From assembly GCA_947493255.1 (NCBI GenBank), contig CANLQK010000004.1, positions 248,001-312,000 on the forward strand: DNA of 64,000 bases. Direction: 5' to 3'. The notes beneath the pieces were generated by a model. That model saw only the letters and a list, made by a program, of their open reading frames with translations. It was not told the DNA's origin and ran no database searches. The stretch is from an uncultured Paracoccaceae bacterium (GTDB taxonomy: Bacteria > Pseudomonadota > Alphaproteobacteria > Rhodobacterales > Rhodobacteraceae). The position numbers were made by a program, and so were the translations under genes. Shown here in pieces: positions 1 to 8,312 of this stretch; positions within the stretch are counted from its first letter, which is position 1; every line of letters begins with the position of its first letter.

Positions 1-427
1 CGCGCAAAAAGTCGAGGTAGTTCAGCTCGTCCAGCCATTCAGCGTTGTTCAACATCAATGCTGGCAATTCGGCATCGTAATCAATGTAGGCTGAAAAGAC
101 CTTTTTGATACCGGCGATATTGTCATCAATTTGGTCAGCCGTCAGGAGGGGGCGTTCGTCTGCGCGAAACGACGGGTCGCCAACCTTTGTGGTGCCGCCG
201 CCCATCAGCGTAATCGGCTGGTGTCCGGTTTTCTGCAGCCAACGCAACATCATAATCTGGATCAAGGACCCAACGTGCAAAGACTTCGCTGTCGCATCAA
301 AGCCAATGTAGGCTGGGACAACACCGGCGGCGAATGCCTCATCCAAACCTTGATAATCCGTGCAATCGGCCAAAAAGCCCCGTTCAATCATGATGCGGAT
401 GAAATCGGATTTGGGATGGTAGGTCAT
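1..427 (-). CDS. tyrS: Tyrosyl-tRNA synthetase, N-terminal part (cut by window edge)
   Basis: Charges tRNA-Tyr with tyrosine in the cytoplasm. The minus strand reads without a stop from an ATG at 425-427 to the window edge, giving 142 residues that begin MTYHPKSDF. The class I signature is seen as [15 protein letters not shown] at about residues 40-54, where HVGS stands for [15 protein letters not shown] and the following segment also match bacterial TyrRS. The C-terminal catalytic half, including KMSKS, and the S4-like domain lie outside the window. It is transcribed divergently from anmK with only 61 bp between the starts. The identification rests on family knowledge of these motifs. Confidence 0.93.
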   Translation of the reverse strand, partial: MTYHPKSDFIRIMIERGFLADCTDYQGLDEAFAAGVVPAYIGFDATAKSLHVGSLIQIMMLRWLQKTGHQPITLMGGGTTKVGDPSFRADERPLLTADQIDDNIAGIKKVFSAYIDYDAELPALMLNNAEWLDELNYLDFLR

Positions 428-488
428 AGCGTCGTCCTGTTATCGTTCGGGACAGTCTATAGAACCCTCATCAGGCAAGGGAAAGAGT

Positions 489-1592
489 ATGTTGAAAACG
501 GATCGCTGTCGTGTCGTTGGGGCCATGTCAGGAACGTCACTAGATGGTGTCGATGCCGCAGAAATTGTTACTGATGGCCACGAGGTTTTCGAATTCGGAC
601 CATCCGCGTTTTTTCCCTACACACCCGCCCAGCGCGATACGTTGAAAGGGGCGCTTGGGAAATGGCCCGAGGATGACATTGCTGATGTCTGCGAACTCAT
701 CGAAACAGTGCATGCGCAGGCCCTCATTGGGTTCGAGGCTGCAGAATTGGTCGGCTTTCACGGCCAAACTCTTGCCCATGACCCGAAAGGCAAACAAGGC
801 GCGCCGCGCACCCACCAAGCAGGGGACGGCGCTATATTGGCCGAAGTGTTGGGTAAGCCGGTCGTCTGGGACTTCCGCACCGCAGATGTGCAAATGGGCG
901 GCGAGGGCGCACCGCTCGCGCCGTTTTACCATTTCGCATTGGCCAAACACATGAAGGCAACCGCCCCAATAGCGATCCTGAATTTGGGCGGGGTCGGCAA
1001 CATCACCTGGGTTGATCCGTCCCAACCATTGCCAGAAACCGAAGGTGCCTTGCTGGCCTTTGACACAGGGCCAGCCAATGCACCTTTGAATGACCTAATG
1101 TTGGAAAAAACCGGCAACCCTTTTGACAAGAACGGCGTGACAGCCTCCAAGGGCGTTGTGAACGAACAGGTCATCACAGAGTTCCTGAACCACCCTTATT
1201 TTTTCCGTATGGCACCGAAATCGCTCGACCGCGATGACTTTAGCGCCCTCAACACTGCCGTTGCTGACCTGTCATTAGAAGATGCCGCAGCGACACTGAC
1301 AATGGCCTGCGCCGCGTCGGTTGCCGAAGGTCTAAAGCAATGCCCTCAGCCACCAACACAGCTTCTGGTGACCGGCGGTGGGCGCCTGAATGCGACATTG
1401 ATGAAAATGATTGCGGACCGGACAGACCTTCCTGTCGCCCCGATCGAAGACGCTGGTTTTGATGGTGATATGCTCGAAGCGCAGGCGTTTGCGTTTTTGG
1501 CTGTACGGGTCGCGAAAGGGCTTCCCACCAGCGCATCAGGCACCACGGGTGTTGCCGCTGCGATTGGTGGGGGAACTCTCTCGCGCCCTTAA
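489..1592 (+). CDS. anmK: Anhydro-N-acetylmuramic acid kinase
   Basis: Phosphorylates and opens 1,6-anhydro-MurNAc to MurNAc-6-phosphate during peptidoglycan recycling (family knowledge). The 367-residue protein has the family length. It carries the N-terminal nucleotide-binding signature GAMSGTSLDGVD (about residues 11-22), the conserved VVWDFRTADVQMGGEGAPL stretch, LNLGGVGNIT, and a C-terminal VTGGGRLNATLM loop. AAGGGAAAGAG just upstream of the ATG is a good ribosome binding site. It is divergent from tyrS. The neighbouring minus-strand gene ends 3 bp after its stop, so the two are tightly convergent. Confidence 0.95.
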   Translation: MLKTDRCRVVGAMSGTSLDGVDAAEIVTDGHEVFEFGPSAFFPYTPAQRDTLKGALGKWPEDDIADVCELIETVHAQALIGFEAAELVGFHGQTLAHDPKGKQGAPRTHQAGDGAILAEVLGKPVVWDFRTADVQMGGEGAPLAPFYHFALAKHMKATAPIAILNLGGVGNITWVDPSQPLPETEGALLAFDTGPANAPLNDLMLEKTGNPFDKNGVTASKGVVNEQVITEFLNHPYFFRMAPKSLDRDDFSALNTAVADLSLEDAAATLTMACAASVAEGLKQCPQPPTQLLVTGGGRLNATLMKMIADRTDLPVAPIEDAGFDGDMLEAQAFAFLAVRVAKGLPTSASGTTGVAAAIGGGTLSRP

Positions 1593-1595
1593 CGA

Positions 1596-3155
1596 TCAAG
1601 CCGGAAGGTGAATGTTAAACCTCGACCTAATCGCGGCATCTAATTCTGGGTTAAACCGCGCAGCGGATCTCGTGGCCAAGATCGCTTCTTTCTTCGCAAT
1701 GGCGGATTGTACCAAGTTGGGTCGATCGTTTTCGGCCCATTCTTTCGGGCTCATCCGGTTGCCCAAGGTGGGATAGACGCAATCGCGTTCCATATGGCTC
1801 AGCGTGCGGTCTGTCCCAAGGTAGTGCCCCGGACCGCCCATACAGACCTCGCGCATCTGGTCGAGCGCCATAGTTTCGTCGTCCACCTCAATCCCGCGAA
1901 CACAGCGTTGGGCCTGACCAATCAAATCATCACCCAAAATCAGGCTTTCATGGCAGAACCCCAGCAAAGACGCATGCATCCCAGCCGCTTCATACACCAT
2001 GTTACACCCCGCCAGTCCGGCCATAACGTTTGAACACATCTGTTCCCAACCGGCCTGCATGTCGGGCATTTTACTGTCTGCAGCGCCACCTGCAGCGCCA
2101 CCTGGTAGGCCATAGAACGCGTGCATCTGGGCGCATCCGGCTGTCAGCAATGCCTGTTCACCTGACCCAACGGTCATTGCGCCTGTCCGCAGGTCCAACC
2201 CAAACGGCCAAGTTCCAAAGATTGCAGGGTGACCGGGGGCCATGGCGTTGACGTAAACAACACCTGCCAAACATTCGGCAACGGCTTGCACGATTGCACC
2301 TGCGGTTGTTGAAGGGGCAGTCGCCCCAGACATGCCAGCAGACAACAACAACACGGGCATTCCGCCCCGAATACAATGTTCCATCGTTTCGCAAGATTCA
2401 GTTGCGAACTTCATGGGCGGAACCACAAAACAGTTCGAGTTGCTGACGAACGGGCGCGCACGAAAGGCATCTTCTCCACCGGCAATCATATACAACATTT
2501 CAAGGCAGTCGGGCACGAACGACGGGTCCGAAAACGATGTCCCAATGTGTTTTGTTGTGCCAGCCGTACAGGCGTAAACCGTGTTCAGGTCCATTTCCAA
2601 ATTATCAAGGATATCGCGTGCCACCATTGGGCGTTGCAAGAAATGGACATTGTCTAATGTATCTGTAATCCGCGCAGCGTCGTGCAGGTCTTGCAGGGTG
2701 CTTTCGCGATAGTCGTTGCCTTCTACATCCACCATGTTCACAGCGGCGCCTGCAGTGCCGTAATGCACGCGAGTCCCGGACAGATCTAAATCATAGCGCG
2801 GGTCACGGGCTGCAAGTTTGAGATCCTTGCAGGCAATCGCCAACATATCTTCGACCAATGAACGGGGAAACCGAATGCGCCCGTCATCTCCCAAGATCGC
2901 ACCGGCGCCAGTCAAAATATCGATGCCCGATTGGGGCGCATCAGCAAGGCCGATGGTTTCCAACGCGGTCAGGGCCGCATCGTGGATTTTCAAAACATCC
3001 GCGTCCGACATAGGTTTATACATCCCGCCAGGCATTCCTGGCCGAATTGGGCGCATGTCGTCGGACAATGGTGTTGCGCGTGCGGCGTGGCGGGCGGCAC
3101 GGCCACCAGAACGGGCAGGGCGTGCGGGACGGGTTGAAGTCGCTTGATCTGTCAT
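1596..3155 (-). CDS. MttB-family corrinoid-dependent methyltransferase (non-pyrrolysine)
   Basis: A 519-residue member of the trimethylamine methyltransferase (MttB) superfamily. Members move a methyl group from a quaternary or tertiary amine to a corrinoid protein. The N-terminal 30 residues are basic and Ala/Arg-rich, followed by the family core with DPRYDLDLSG, YGTAGAAVNMVD, GTSFSDPSF, GLPGGAAGGAADSKMPD and GGPGHYLGTDRTL. No in-frame amber codon occurs, so this is the Pyl-lacking branch, whose known substrates include glycine betaine, proline betaine and carnitine. The substrate here cannot be read from sequence. No corrinoid protein lies next to it, but a RACo-type reactivator is at 27504-29552. 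Confidence 0.88.
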   Translation of the reverse strand: MTDQATSTRPARPARSGGRAARHAARATPLSDDMRPIRPGMPGGMYKPMSDADVLKIHDAALTALETIGLADAPQSGIDILTGAGAILGDDGRIRFPRSLVEDMLAIACKDLKLAARDPRYDLDLSGTRVHYGTAGAAVNMVDVEGNDYRESTLQDLHDAARITDTLDNVHFLQRPMVARDILDNLEMDLNTVYACTAGTTKHIGTSFSDPSFVPDCLEMLYMIAGGEDAFRARPFVSNSNCFVVPPMKFATESCETMEHCIRGGMPVLLLSAGMSGATAPSTTAGAIVQAVAECLAGVVYVNAMAPGHPAIFGTWPFGLDLRTGAMTVGSGEQALLTAGCAQMHAFYGLPGGAAGGAADSKMPDMQAGWEQMCSNVMAGLAGCNMVYEAAGMHASLLGFCHESLILGDDLIGQAQRCVRGIEVDDETMALDQMREVCMGGPGHYLGTDRTLSHMERDCVYPTLGNRMSPKEWAENDRPNLVQSAIAKKEAILATRSAARFNPELDAAIRSRFNIHLPA

Positions 3156-3579
3156 GATTTGGGCCTTTGAAAATTTCGCGTTGAGGGTTGATCAACGCAA
3201 ATTTGGCCGTCCTCTGGCCGCGCGGCCTCTGCGTGCACCGATGGTCCTTAGATTTCGGATGCGGATCGCGTTGCTCTGAATCACCGTTTTCATAGGATCA
3301 TTTTTGCGCTCAGATTCGCGAAGGTCTTTTCCATTTACGACGTCAGGTCGTTTTTTGACCTCTACTGATCCATCTCTGGTTTGGATCACAAATTTCTTGA
3401 TCCGAACTGTGGTGCGGCACGGTTTCGCTTACGCTGGGGTAACGTTTTTGCGGGGCCTCGCTGATTTCGCGCTTCCCTGAGAAATCCGTGGCAAGCTGCG
3501 GCGTTTTCTTTGTTTTGTTCAACTCCACGGGGGTCCACAGCGACAGTCCCGTCAAACACAACATGAAGAGGACGCCTAA
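3156..3579. other. 424-bp intergenic region, no gene supported
   Basis: Lies between the divergent mttB-like gene and the outer-membrane protein gene, so it should hold both promoters. I see no convincing coding sequence. A minus-strand open frame (3192-3389) has many rare codons and no clear ribosome binding site. A small hairpin at 3337-3351 (ACGAC/GTCGT, 5-nt loop) followed by six T's at 3351-3356 resembles a weak plus-strand terminator but has no gene upstream of it. Confidence 0.5.
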
Positions 3580-4176
3580 ATGAAACGTTTATTAGTGACA
3601 TCAACAGTTGCCGTTCTTATGGCAAATGGATCAATCGTGTCCGCAGGGAATATTGAAGCTCCAGTTGTTACCGCTCCACCAACGGCACCGGTCTTTGTTC
3701 CGGATACGTATTCAAATGATTGGTCCGGTTTCTACGCAGGTGGGTCCATCGGGTTTGCGGATGTTGATGAAGACGCAGCGGCATTTGTAGATAGTGGAGC
3801 GACATACGGTGTGCATGGCGGGTATGATTACGACTTTGGCAATTTCGTTATCGGCGGCGAATTGGAATTGTCTGGGTTCGACGTTTCGAGCGGCGGCACA
3901 AACGTAGAAAGTGTTGCCCGTGCAAAGGTTCGGGCTGGGTATGACGCGGGCAGTTACCTGCCTTACGTAACAGTCGGCGTGGCTCAGCTCAGTACCGGTG
4001 GTGCCCTAACCGGGGATGATACGGGCCCGGTATATGGTCTTGGTATGGATTACAGGCTGACGGATGATATTCGTTTGGGCGGTGAAATCTTGAAACACGA
4101 ATTCAATAATTTCGATGGATCAGGCTTGGACCTAGATGCCACGACCGCAGCTGTTCGCATGGCGTTTGAATTCTAG
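3580..4176 (+). CDS. Outer-membrane beta-barrel protein
   Basis: A 198-residue predicted surface barrel. Residues 1-22 form a signal peptide ending around VSA/GN, then a Pro/Thr/Val-rich stretch (about residues 25-45), then SGFYAGGSIGF, typical of the small OmpA-like or Omp25-type barrels of alphaproteobacteria. Alternating hydrophobic and polar residues with many Gly, Asp and Tyr continue to a C-terminal Phe (MAFEF), as expected for assembly by the BAM machinery. It stands alone, with a mttB-like gene divergent upstream and a terminator directly downstream. A specific role cannot be assigned. Confidence 0.82.
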   Translation: MKRLLVTSTVAVLMANGSIVSAGNIEAPVVTAPPTAPVFVPDTYSNDWSGFYAGGSIGFADVDEDAAAFVDSGATYGVHGGYDYDFGNFVIGGELELSGFDVSSGGTNVESVARAKVRAGYDAGSYLPYVTVGVAQLSTGGALTGDDTGPVYGLGMDYRLTDDIRLGGEILKHEFNNFDGSGLDLDATTAAVRMAFEF

Positions 4177-4200
4177 AAACGCGTATCGATGTATCACACC

Positions 4201-4236
4201 GGCGCGCCCGAACACGGGTGCGCCGTTTGTTATTTT
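4201..4236 (+). terminator. Rho-independent terminator after the outer-membrane protein gene
   Basis: Stem GGCGCGCCCG (4201-4210) pairs with CGGGTGCGCC (4215-4224) through ten pairs including one G-T wobble, with loop AACA. A T-rich tract (GTTTGTTATTTT) follows. It starts 25 bp after the stop of the barrel gene and overlaps the stop codon of the convergent gene at 4230, so it may serve both strands. Confidence 0.8.
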
Positions 4237-5030
4237 AGAAACGCATCGACTTTGCTGCCCGATATGCTTTTTCCAAGCAGGTCAAACGATCCGGTTCCAA
4301 ACATGTCCTGTGCGGCGTCATGGATCACCTTATGTGTGGCGCGCGCCAAGGACGACCCCAACGAAATCCGCGCCGCACCCATCTGGGCGTATCGCGCCAA
4401 CGTTTCCGCAGTGTATGTTGGCCCCGCAACCAAAACGTTGACCGGCGCGGCGACCGACGCACAAATTCGCGCCAGATCATCCATGGTTTTTGGGACCGGG
4501 GCATACAGGCAATCGGCGCCAACGGCTTCGAACCCTTGCAGGCGCGCAATGCCTTCTTCGATGTCATACGCACCCGTCATGATCCCATCAGCCCGCGCGG
4601 TGAGAACGAAATCTTCCGGCAAGGCACGGGCAGCTGCCACGCCCGCGGCGATTCGTTCGATTGCTAGCTCGCGATCATAGGCATCGTCCGTTGGCAAAAT
4701 CGTGTCTTCAATACAAATTCCAGCCAATCCGGCCTCTGCCGCCAGTCGGACCGTTTCGGCAACCGTTTCGGGGTCATCACCCCAACCGTTTTCGAAATCC
4801 CCCTGAACAGGCAACCCAGTCGCCGCGACCAGATCAGCGCCATGGGCGAGGGCCTCGTCGCGGGTGACGCCCAACCCATCTGGCCGCCCTAGGGTAAACG
4901 CGTGACCCGCAGAAGATGTGGCAATGGCCTTTGCGCCCAGCGCCTTTAGCATCTTGGCAGAACCGGCATCCCACGCATTTGCAAGGATGAATGGATTTCC
5001 CTTTTGGTGGAGCTCCCGAAACGTTCCCAT
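4230..5030 (-). CDS. Isocitrate lyase/PEP mutase superfamily protein
   Basis: A 266-residue TIM-barrel protein of the PEP mutase/isocitrate lyase superfamily, whose members make or break C-C or C-P bonds next to an oxaloacetate-like enolate. Seen are the N-terminal NAWDAGSAKML, SSAGHAFTLG, a metal-binding acid in DFENGWGDDPE, IEDTI and VLTARADG. The KKCGH catalytic loop of true isocitrate and methylisocitrate lyases is not present, so the common label '2-methylisocitrate lyase' would overreach. It probably shares a transcript with the aminotransferase upstream, 21 bp away. Substrate unknown. Confidence 0.8.
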   Translation of the reverse strand: MGTFRELHQKGNPFILANAWDAGSAKMLKALGAKAIATSSAGHAFTLGRPDGLGVTRDEALAHGADLVAATGLPVQGDFENGWGDDPETVAETVRLAAEAGLAGICIEDTILPTDDAYDRELAIERIAAGVAAARALPEDFVLTARADGIMTGAYDIEEGIARLQGFEAVGADCLYAPVPKTMDDLARICASVAAPVNVLVAGPTYTAETLARYAQMGAARISLGSSLARATHKVIHDAAQDMFGTGSFDLLGKSISGSKVDAFLK

Positions 5031-5051
5031 TGGTCTTTCTCCTTTGTGCGT

Positions 5052-6224
5052 TCAGCCTGCTTTTTCGGCGGCGAACGCCATCAACGTTTTTAACGCTTCC
5101 GCATAGCGGTCGTCATTGATCGTCATTGCCACGCGAACATGTCCTGCACCGGCGTCGCCAAAACTTTCACCGGGCATCGTCGCGATATGATGTTCATCTA
5201 GCAACGCATTCGAAAACTCTTGTCCGCTCATCCCGGTCGCGCGCAGGTCCAACATGGCGTACATCGCCCCCTGTGTTGGGCTCGCCTTGACCACATTTTG
5301 TCCCGCCAACAGGTCTTCGGTGATCTCGCGGCGGCGCTTGAACGGGGCCGCAACCTCGGTTTCCAACGGCGTTCCTTCACCCAGCGCAAACAGTGCTGCA
5401 TCCTGAATGTAACCTGGCACGCCATAGGTCGTGTGCGTTGCAAGGTTGATCATATGTTCGATGACATCCGCAGGCCCGCAGACCCACCCAACCCGAGACC
5501 CCGTCATCGCATGGCTTTTGGACATTGACCCAACCACCAACGTGCGATCGGCCATGTCGGGCAGGGCCCGAGGGCTGATATGCGCACCCTCCCAGATTTG
5601 GGTGTCATAAACTTCGTCAGAGATCAGCCAAAGGTCGCGGTCTTTGCAAACCTGCGCAATGCCATCCAACGTGGCACGCGAATAAACCGCGCCTGTTGGG
5701 TTATTTGGGCTGTTGATCAAAAGGCTGGCCGCGTCATCTGCTTGCGCAGCAATGTCTGCCGCTTGGGGCTGAAACCCGTGATCTGGTGATGCACTGACCC
5801 CGCGTGGAACACCGCCAACACCACGGATCGTTCCGGGGTAGGTGGCATAATATGGGTCGATATAAAGGGCAACGTCACCGTCATCCAAAACCGCGTGATG
5901 GGTCGTGTAAAGTGCCGACTGCCCACCTGGGGTGATCATAATGTTAGCAGCGGTTGTCGGTACGCCTGTTCGCTCTTGAATGCGCGCGGCAACGGCAGCA
6001 CGCAATTCTGCAGTGCCGGGAACCATAGCGTATCCCGTGTGCCCGCCGACAGCGGCCGTATTCATAGCCGCCAAAATCGAAGGATGGGTCCGGATGTCAT
6101 GCTCCCCGATGGTCAGCTCGGTGATGTCATGCCCCGCGGCTTTCATGGCGCGGGCTTTGTAAAAGACCTCCCAACCGTCAGAACCGGAGGGGGTCAAATG
6201 TGTGATGCGATGTGATAACTTCAT
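5052..6224 (-). CDS. Class I/II PLP-dependent aminotransferase
   Basis: A 390-residue fold-type I aminotransferase acting in the cytoplasm with pyridoxal phosphate. Visible features are the N-terminal GSDGWEVFYKARAM, MITPGGQSALYT, NSPNNPTGAVYSR, the PLP-contacting SDEVYD, the Schiff-base lysine in SMSKSHAMTGSRVGW, and a C-terminal arginine in HVRVAMT that would bind the substrate carboxylate. The donor and acceptor cannot be decided. It lies 31 bp after soxR on the same strand and 21 bp before the PEP-mutase-like gene, suggesting one operon. Confidence 0.85.
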   Translation of the reverse strand: MKLSHRITHLTPSGSDGWEVFYKARAMKAAGHDITELTIGEHDIRTHPSILAAMNTAAVGGHTGYAMVPGTAELRAAVAARIQERTGVPTTAANIMITPGGQSALYTTHHAVLDDGDVALYIDPYYATYPGTIRGVGGVPRGVSASPDHGFQPQAADIAAQADDAASLLINSPNNPTGAVYSRATLDGIAQVCKDRDLWLISDEVYDTQIWEGAHISPRALPDMADRTLVVGSMSKSHAMTGSRVGWVCGPADVIEHMINLATHTTYGVPGYIQDAALFALGEGTPLETEVAAPFKRRREITEDLLAGQNVVKASPTQGAMYAMLDLRATGMSGQEFSNALLDEHHIATMPGESFGDAGAGHVRVAMTINDDRYAEALKTLMAFAAEKAG

Positions 6225-6255
6225 GCGCCCACGTGACCCGCAGGTTTGGTGACTG

Positions 6256-6690
6256 TCAATCCTCGATCAACGTTCGCGGTCCAGTTCCTTGCGCGGCGCG
6301 GGTATCGTCGGGGTTGTACAGTTTGCAGGCCTCTAGGGACAGGCACCCACAACCAATGCATCCATCCAAATTGTCCCGCAAGCGTTCCAATTGCCGAATG
6401 CGGTCGTTCAGATCACTGCGCATGGATTTTGAAACGCGTGTCCAGTCAGCTTTGCTTGGGGCTTTGTGGATCGGCAAATGGGCCAGTTCATCTGCGATGT
6501 CCGCCAATGACACGCCTAGCTTTTGCGCAATCATCGCGAACGACAACCGGCGCAAGTCATGTGCACCATACCGGCGATGCCCCCCTGCGTTTCGAACGGG
6601 GTGAACGATACCATGGGTTTCGTAAAACCGAATTGCAGGAACGCTTAGCCCAGTGCGCCGCGCAAGATCTCCAATTGTTAATCCCGACAT
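6256..6690 (-). CDS. soxR: Redox-sensing MerR-family activator SoxR
   Basis: A 144-residue transcription factor that senses redox-active compounds through a [2Fe-2S] cluster. The N-terminal MerR helix-turn-helix is LTIGDLARRTGLSVPAIRFY, followed by a dimerisation helix (about residues 75-108). The cluster-binding cysteines fit CX2CXCX5C (C111, C114, C116, C122), which separates SoxR from other MerR proteins. Length is normal for SoxR. A SoxR-type promoter lies in the divergent intergenic region (6707-6737), so it probably controls the genes at 6769-7300, and possibly itself. Confidence 0.93.
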   Translation of the reverse strand: MSGLTIGDLARRTGLSVPAIRFYETHGIVHPVRNAGGHRRYGAHDLRRLSFAMIAQKLGVSLADIADELAHLPIHKAPSKADWTRVSKSMRSDLNDRIRQLERLRDNLDGCIGCGCLSLEACKLYNPDDTRAAQGTGPRTLIED

Positions 6691-6706
6691 GACCTAAACT
6701 TTTCCC

Positions 6707-6737
6707 TTGATCTAAAGTGCACTTGAGAAATTATCCA
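6707..6737 (+). promoter_or_regulatory. SoxR-type promoter with operator dyad
   Basis: An 18-bp dyad at 6711-6728 (TCTAAAGTG/CACTTGAGA, 8 of 9 pairs symmetric) sits between a -35 TTGATC (6707-6712) and a -10 TATCCA (6732-6737) separated by 19 bp. That overlong spacer is what MerR-family activators need. The right half and following bases (CTTGAGAAATTAT) closely resemble the E. coli soxS promoter from memory. A start near 6744 would leave a short leader before the ORF at 6769. Confidence 0.72.
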
Positions 6738-6768
6738 TACCCCACGAACAAACACAAGGATGACTCTC

Positions 6769-6915
6769 ATGAGACCCAAAGCCATACGCATCCGTAAGGA
6801 TTGCCTCCCGCAGAACATTATTCGACATCTTGAACATCAAGGACTTGGCTGGGGCCATGATCTTGATGCAGGCTGTTTTTACATCGCAAAGGACCCAAAC
6901 CATGGAAAAGCGTAA
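6769..6915 (+). CDS. Small ORF (48 aa) behind the SoxR promoter
   Basis: An open frame of 48 codons starting with ATG at 6769, MRPKAIRIRKDCLPQ at the N-terminus and ending NHGKA. ACAAGGA at 6754-6760 is a good ribosome binding site eight bases before the ATG, and the expected SoxR-dependent start is only about 25 bp upstream. Its last 14 bases overlap the start of the VOC gene, which fits translational coupling. Composition is basic at the N-terminus, with no membrane segment or signal peptide. I do not recognise the family. It could also be a non-coding leader; comparative data would decide. Confidence 0.45.
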   Translation: MRPKAIRIRKDCLPQNIIRHLEHQGLGWGHDLDAGCFYIAKDPNHGKA

Positions 6916-7300
6916 CCAGGCCCGCCTAGAGCATCTGAATGTAACCGTCGTTGACGCCAAAGCCACCGCCGCATTGCTGTGCGATCTGTTCGGGTGGCAC
7001 ATCCGGTGGGAAGGCGCGTCGATTTATGATGGCTATTCTGTCCACGTCGGGGAAACCGACACTTACCTTGCGCTGTACAACGGCCCCGGTGGCGATGCGA
7101 AAGATGCAGCACATACCACCTACACCCAGAAGGCGGGGCTAAACCATATTGGTGTTGTTGTGCCAGATCTGGACAAGGCAGAAGCACAGGTAAAGGAACT
7201 TGGATATACACCGAATTCGCATGCAGACTATGAACCAGGCCGACGGTTTTATTTCACCGAGGAAAACGGGCTGGAAATTGAGCTGGTTCAATACGACTAA
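6902..7300 (+). CDS. VOC-family (glyoxalase/bleomycin-resistance fold) protein
   Basis: A 132-residue vicinal-oxygen-chelate protein; relatives are glyoxalases, ring-cleaving dioxygenases and antibiotic-binding proteins. Two beta-alpha-beta-beta-beta modules can be seen: LEHLNVTVVDAKATAALL with a metal-ligand-type His near residue 11, and LNHIGVVVPDLDKAEAQV with a His near residue 81. A C-terminal acidic residue in NGLEIELVQYD could be the third ligand. I chose ATG 6902 because AAAGGA lies just upstream and the domain starts there; the frame stays open to a TTG at 6830. It sits behind a SoxR-type promoter, which suggests a job in oxidative or xenobiotic stress (inference). Confidence 0.8.
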   Translation: MEKRNQARLEHLNVTVVDAKATAALLCDLFGWHIRWEGASIYDGYSVHVGETDTYLALYNGPGGDAKDAAHTTYTQKAGLNHIGVVVPDLDKAEAQVKELGYTPNSHADYEPGRRFYFTEENGLEIELVQYD

Positions 7301-7366
7301 GGTGCAAAGCCCAACGGGGCGGACAAACCCACCGTGTTAGGCAACAAAGGTCCGGCGTTCGACGGT

Positions 7367-7714
7367 TTAGCCCTCGAACGGCGCCAAACTTGCTTGCAGC
7401 TTTTTGGTCAGCCCGCCGCGAACTGTTTTATAAGACGCATAGATCCGATGGCGCAATTCGTCCTCCGGCGTATCCATTGGCAGATGAACCCAAGACCTGT
7501 GAAAGTAGGGGGCCTTTGGCCAACCGAACATGTCCTCTAGGTGCAATGCTTCCTCAATCGATGCGCATTTGACGGCCACACCATCTCCACGCGCGCCGAT
7601 AGATGCGAACATCTTGCCGCCGACCTTCCATGCATCATGGCCGCCACCCCAAGGGTCGTTTAGCTCTGCTCCCGGCAGCGGTGCACATATTTGGTTGACG
7701 GTTTCACGGCTCAT
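7367..7714 (-). CDS. MmcQ/YjbR-family protein
   Basis: A 115-residue protein with the YjbR (CyaY-like fold) pattern: DPWGGGHDAWKVGGKMFASIG, VAVKCAS, and a C-terminal segment with YFHRSWVHLPMD and the final SYKTVRGGLTKKLQ. Proteins of this family are often annotated as DNA-binding, on thin evidence. It is divergent from the DUF1697 gene, and the two start codons are only 16 bp apart, so each promoter must overlap the other gene. The ribosome binding site is weak. Confidence 0.82.
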   Translation of the reverse strand: MSRETVNQICAPLPGAELNDPWGGGHDAWKVGGKMFASIGARGDGVAVKCASIEEALHLEDMFGWPKAPYFHRSWVHLPMDTPEDELRHRIYASYKTVRGGLTKKLQASLAPFEG

Positions 7715-7730
7715 GGGGTCATCATGGCAT

Positions 7731-8267
7731 ATGACAGATCAATTAAACAAGTTCGTGGCTTTGCTTCGGGGGGTAAACGTCGGCGGGTCCAACAAGGTCC
7801 CCATGGCAGATCTGCGTGCCGTGGCCAAAGGGCTGGGCTGGGATCAGGTCAAAACCTACATCGCATCCGGCAATTTGGTGTTTGCGGCCAACGAAGAACC
7901 CGATGATTTGGCTGGTCGGCTGCGCGGGGCACTTGCGAAAGACCTCATGGTCGATGTGCCAATCTACGTGCTGCCTGCGAATGTCGTGCGCGATATAACA
8001 ACCGCTTGCCCATTCGATGACGCAGGAAACCGCATTCATTTGTTCACCTGCGAAGCACCACCCGTACTGGATGACACCCTGAAAAATGCGCTCATCGCAC
8101 CGGACGAAGTTATCCATATCGAGGGCCGGTTCGTTTGGCTTTATGCCCCATCTGGCGTTGCCCGATCCAAACTGTTTGCGAAAATGGAAAAGGTCCTCGG
8201 CGTCGCCGCAACGGCACGAAACCTCAACACCATGCGCAAACTGTCAGATTTGGTGACCACCCCGTAA
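7731..8267 (+). CDS. DUF1697 domain protein
   Basis: A 178-residue protein with the DUF1697 hallmark N-terminus FVALLRGVNVGGSNKVPMADLR, then VKTYIASGNLVF, and a C-terminal half ending RSKLFAKMEKVLGVAATARNLNTMRKL. The function of the family is unknown. The start at 7731 was chosen because the domain begins there and longer reading frames would run through the divergent MmcQ/YjbR gene. Confidence 0.85.
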   Translation: MTDQLNKFVALLRGVNVGGSNKVPMADLRAVAKGLGWDQVKTYIASGNLVFAANEEPDDLAGRLRGALAKDLMVDVPIYVLPANVVRDITTACPFDDAGNRIHLFTCEAPPVLDDTLKNALIAPDEVIHIEGRFVWLYAPSGVARSKLFAKMEKVLGVAATARNLNTMRKLSDLVTTP

Positions 8268-8312
8268 GGATTGCGCGTTGATTTGTGCCCCAGTCCGCGC
8301 TAGGAAGCTGAT

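Noticed and set aside
1596-3155. Pyrrolysine in the MttB-like protein
   Set aside because: The frame contains no amber codon; it is the non-Pyl branch.
3337-3356. Small hairpin with T6
   Set aside because: Only a 5-bp stem and no gene upstream on that strand.
3192-3389. 65-codon minus-strand open frame upstream of mttB
   Set aside because: Rare codons (AGA, GGA), no clear ribosome binding site and no recognised motif; probably chance.
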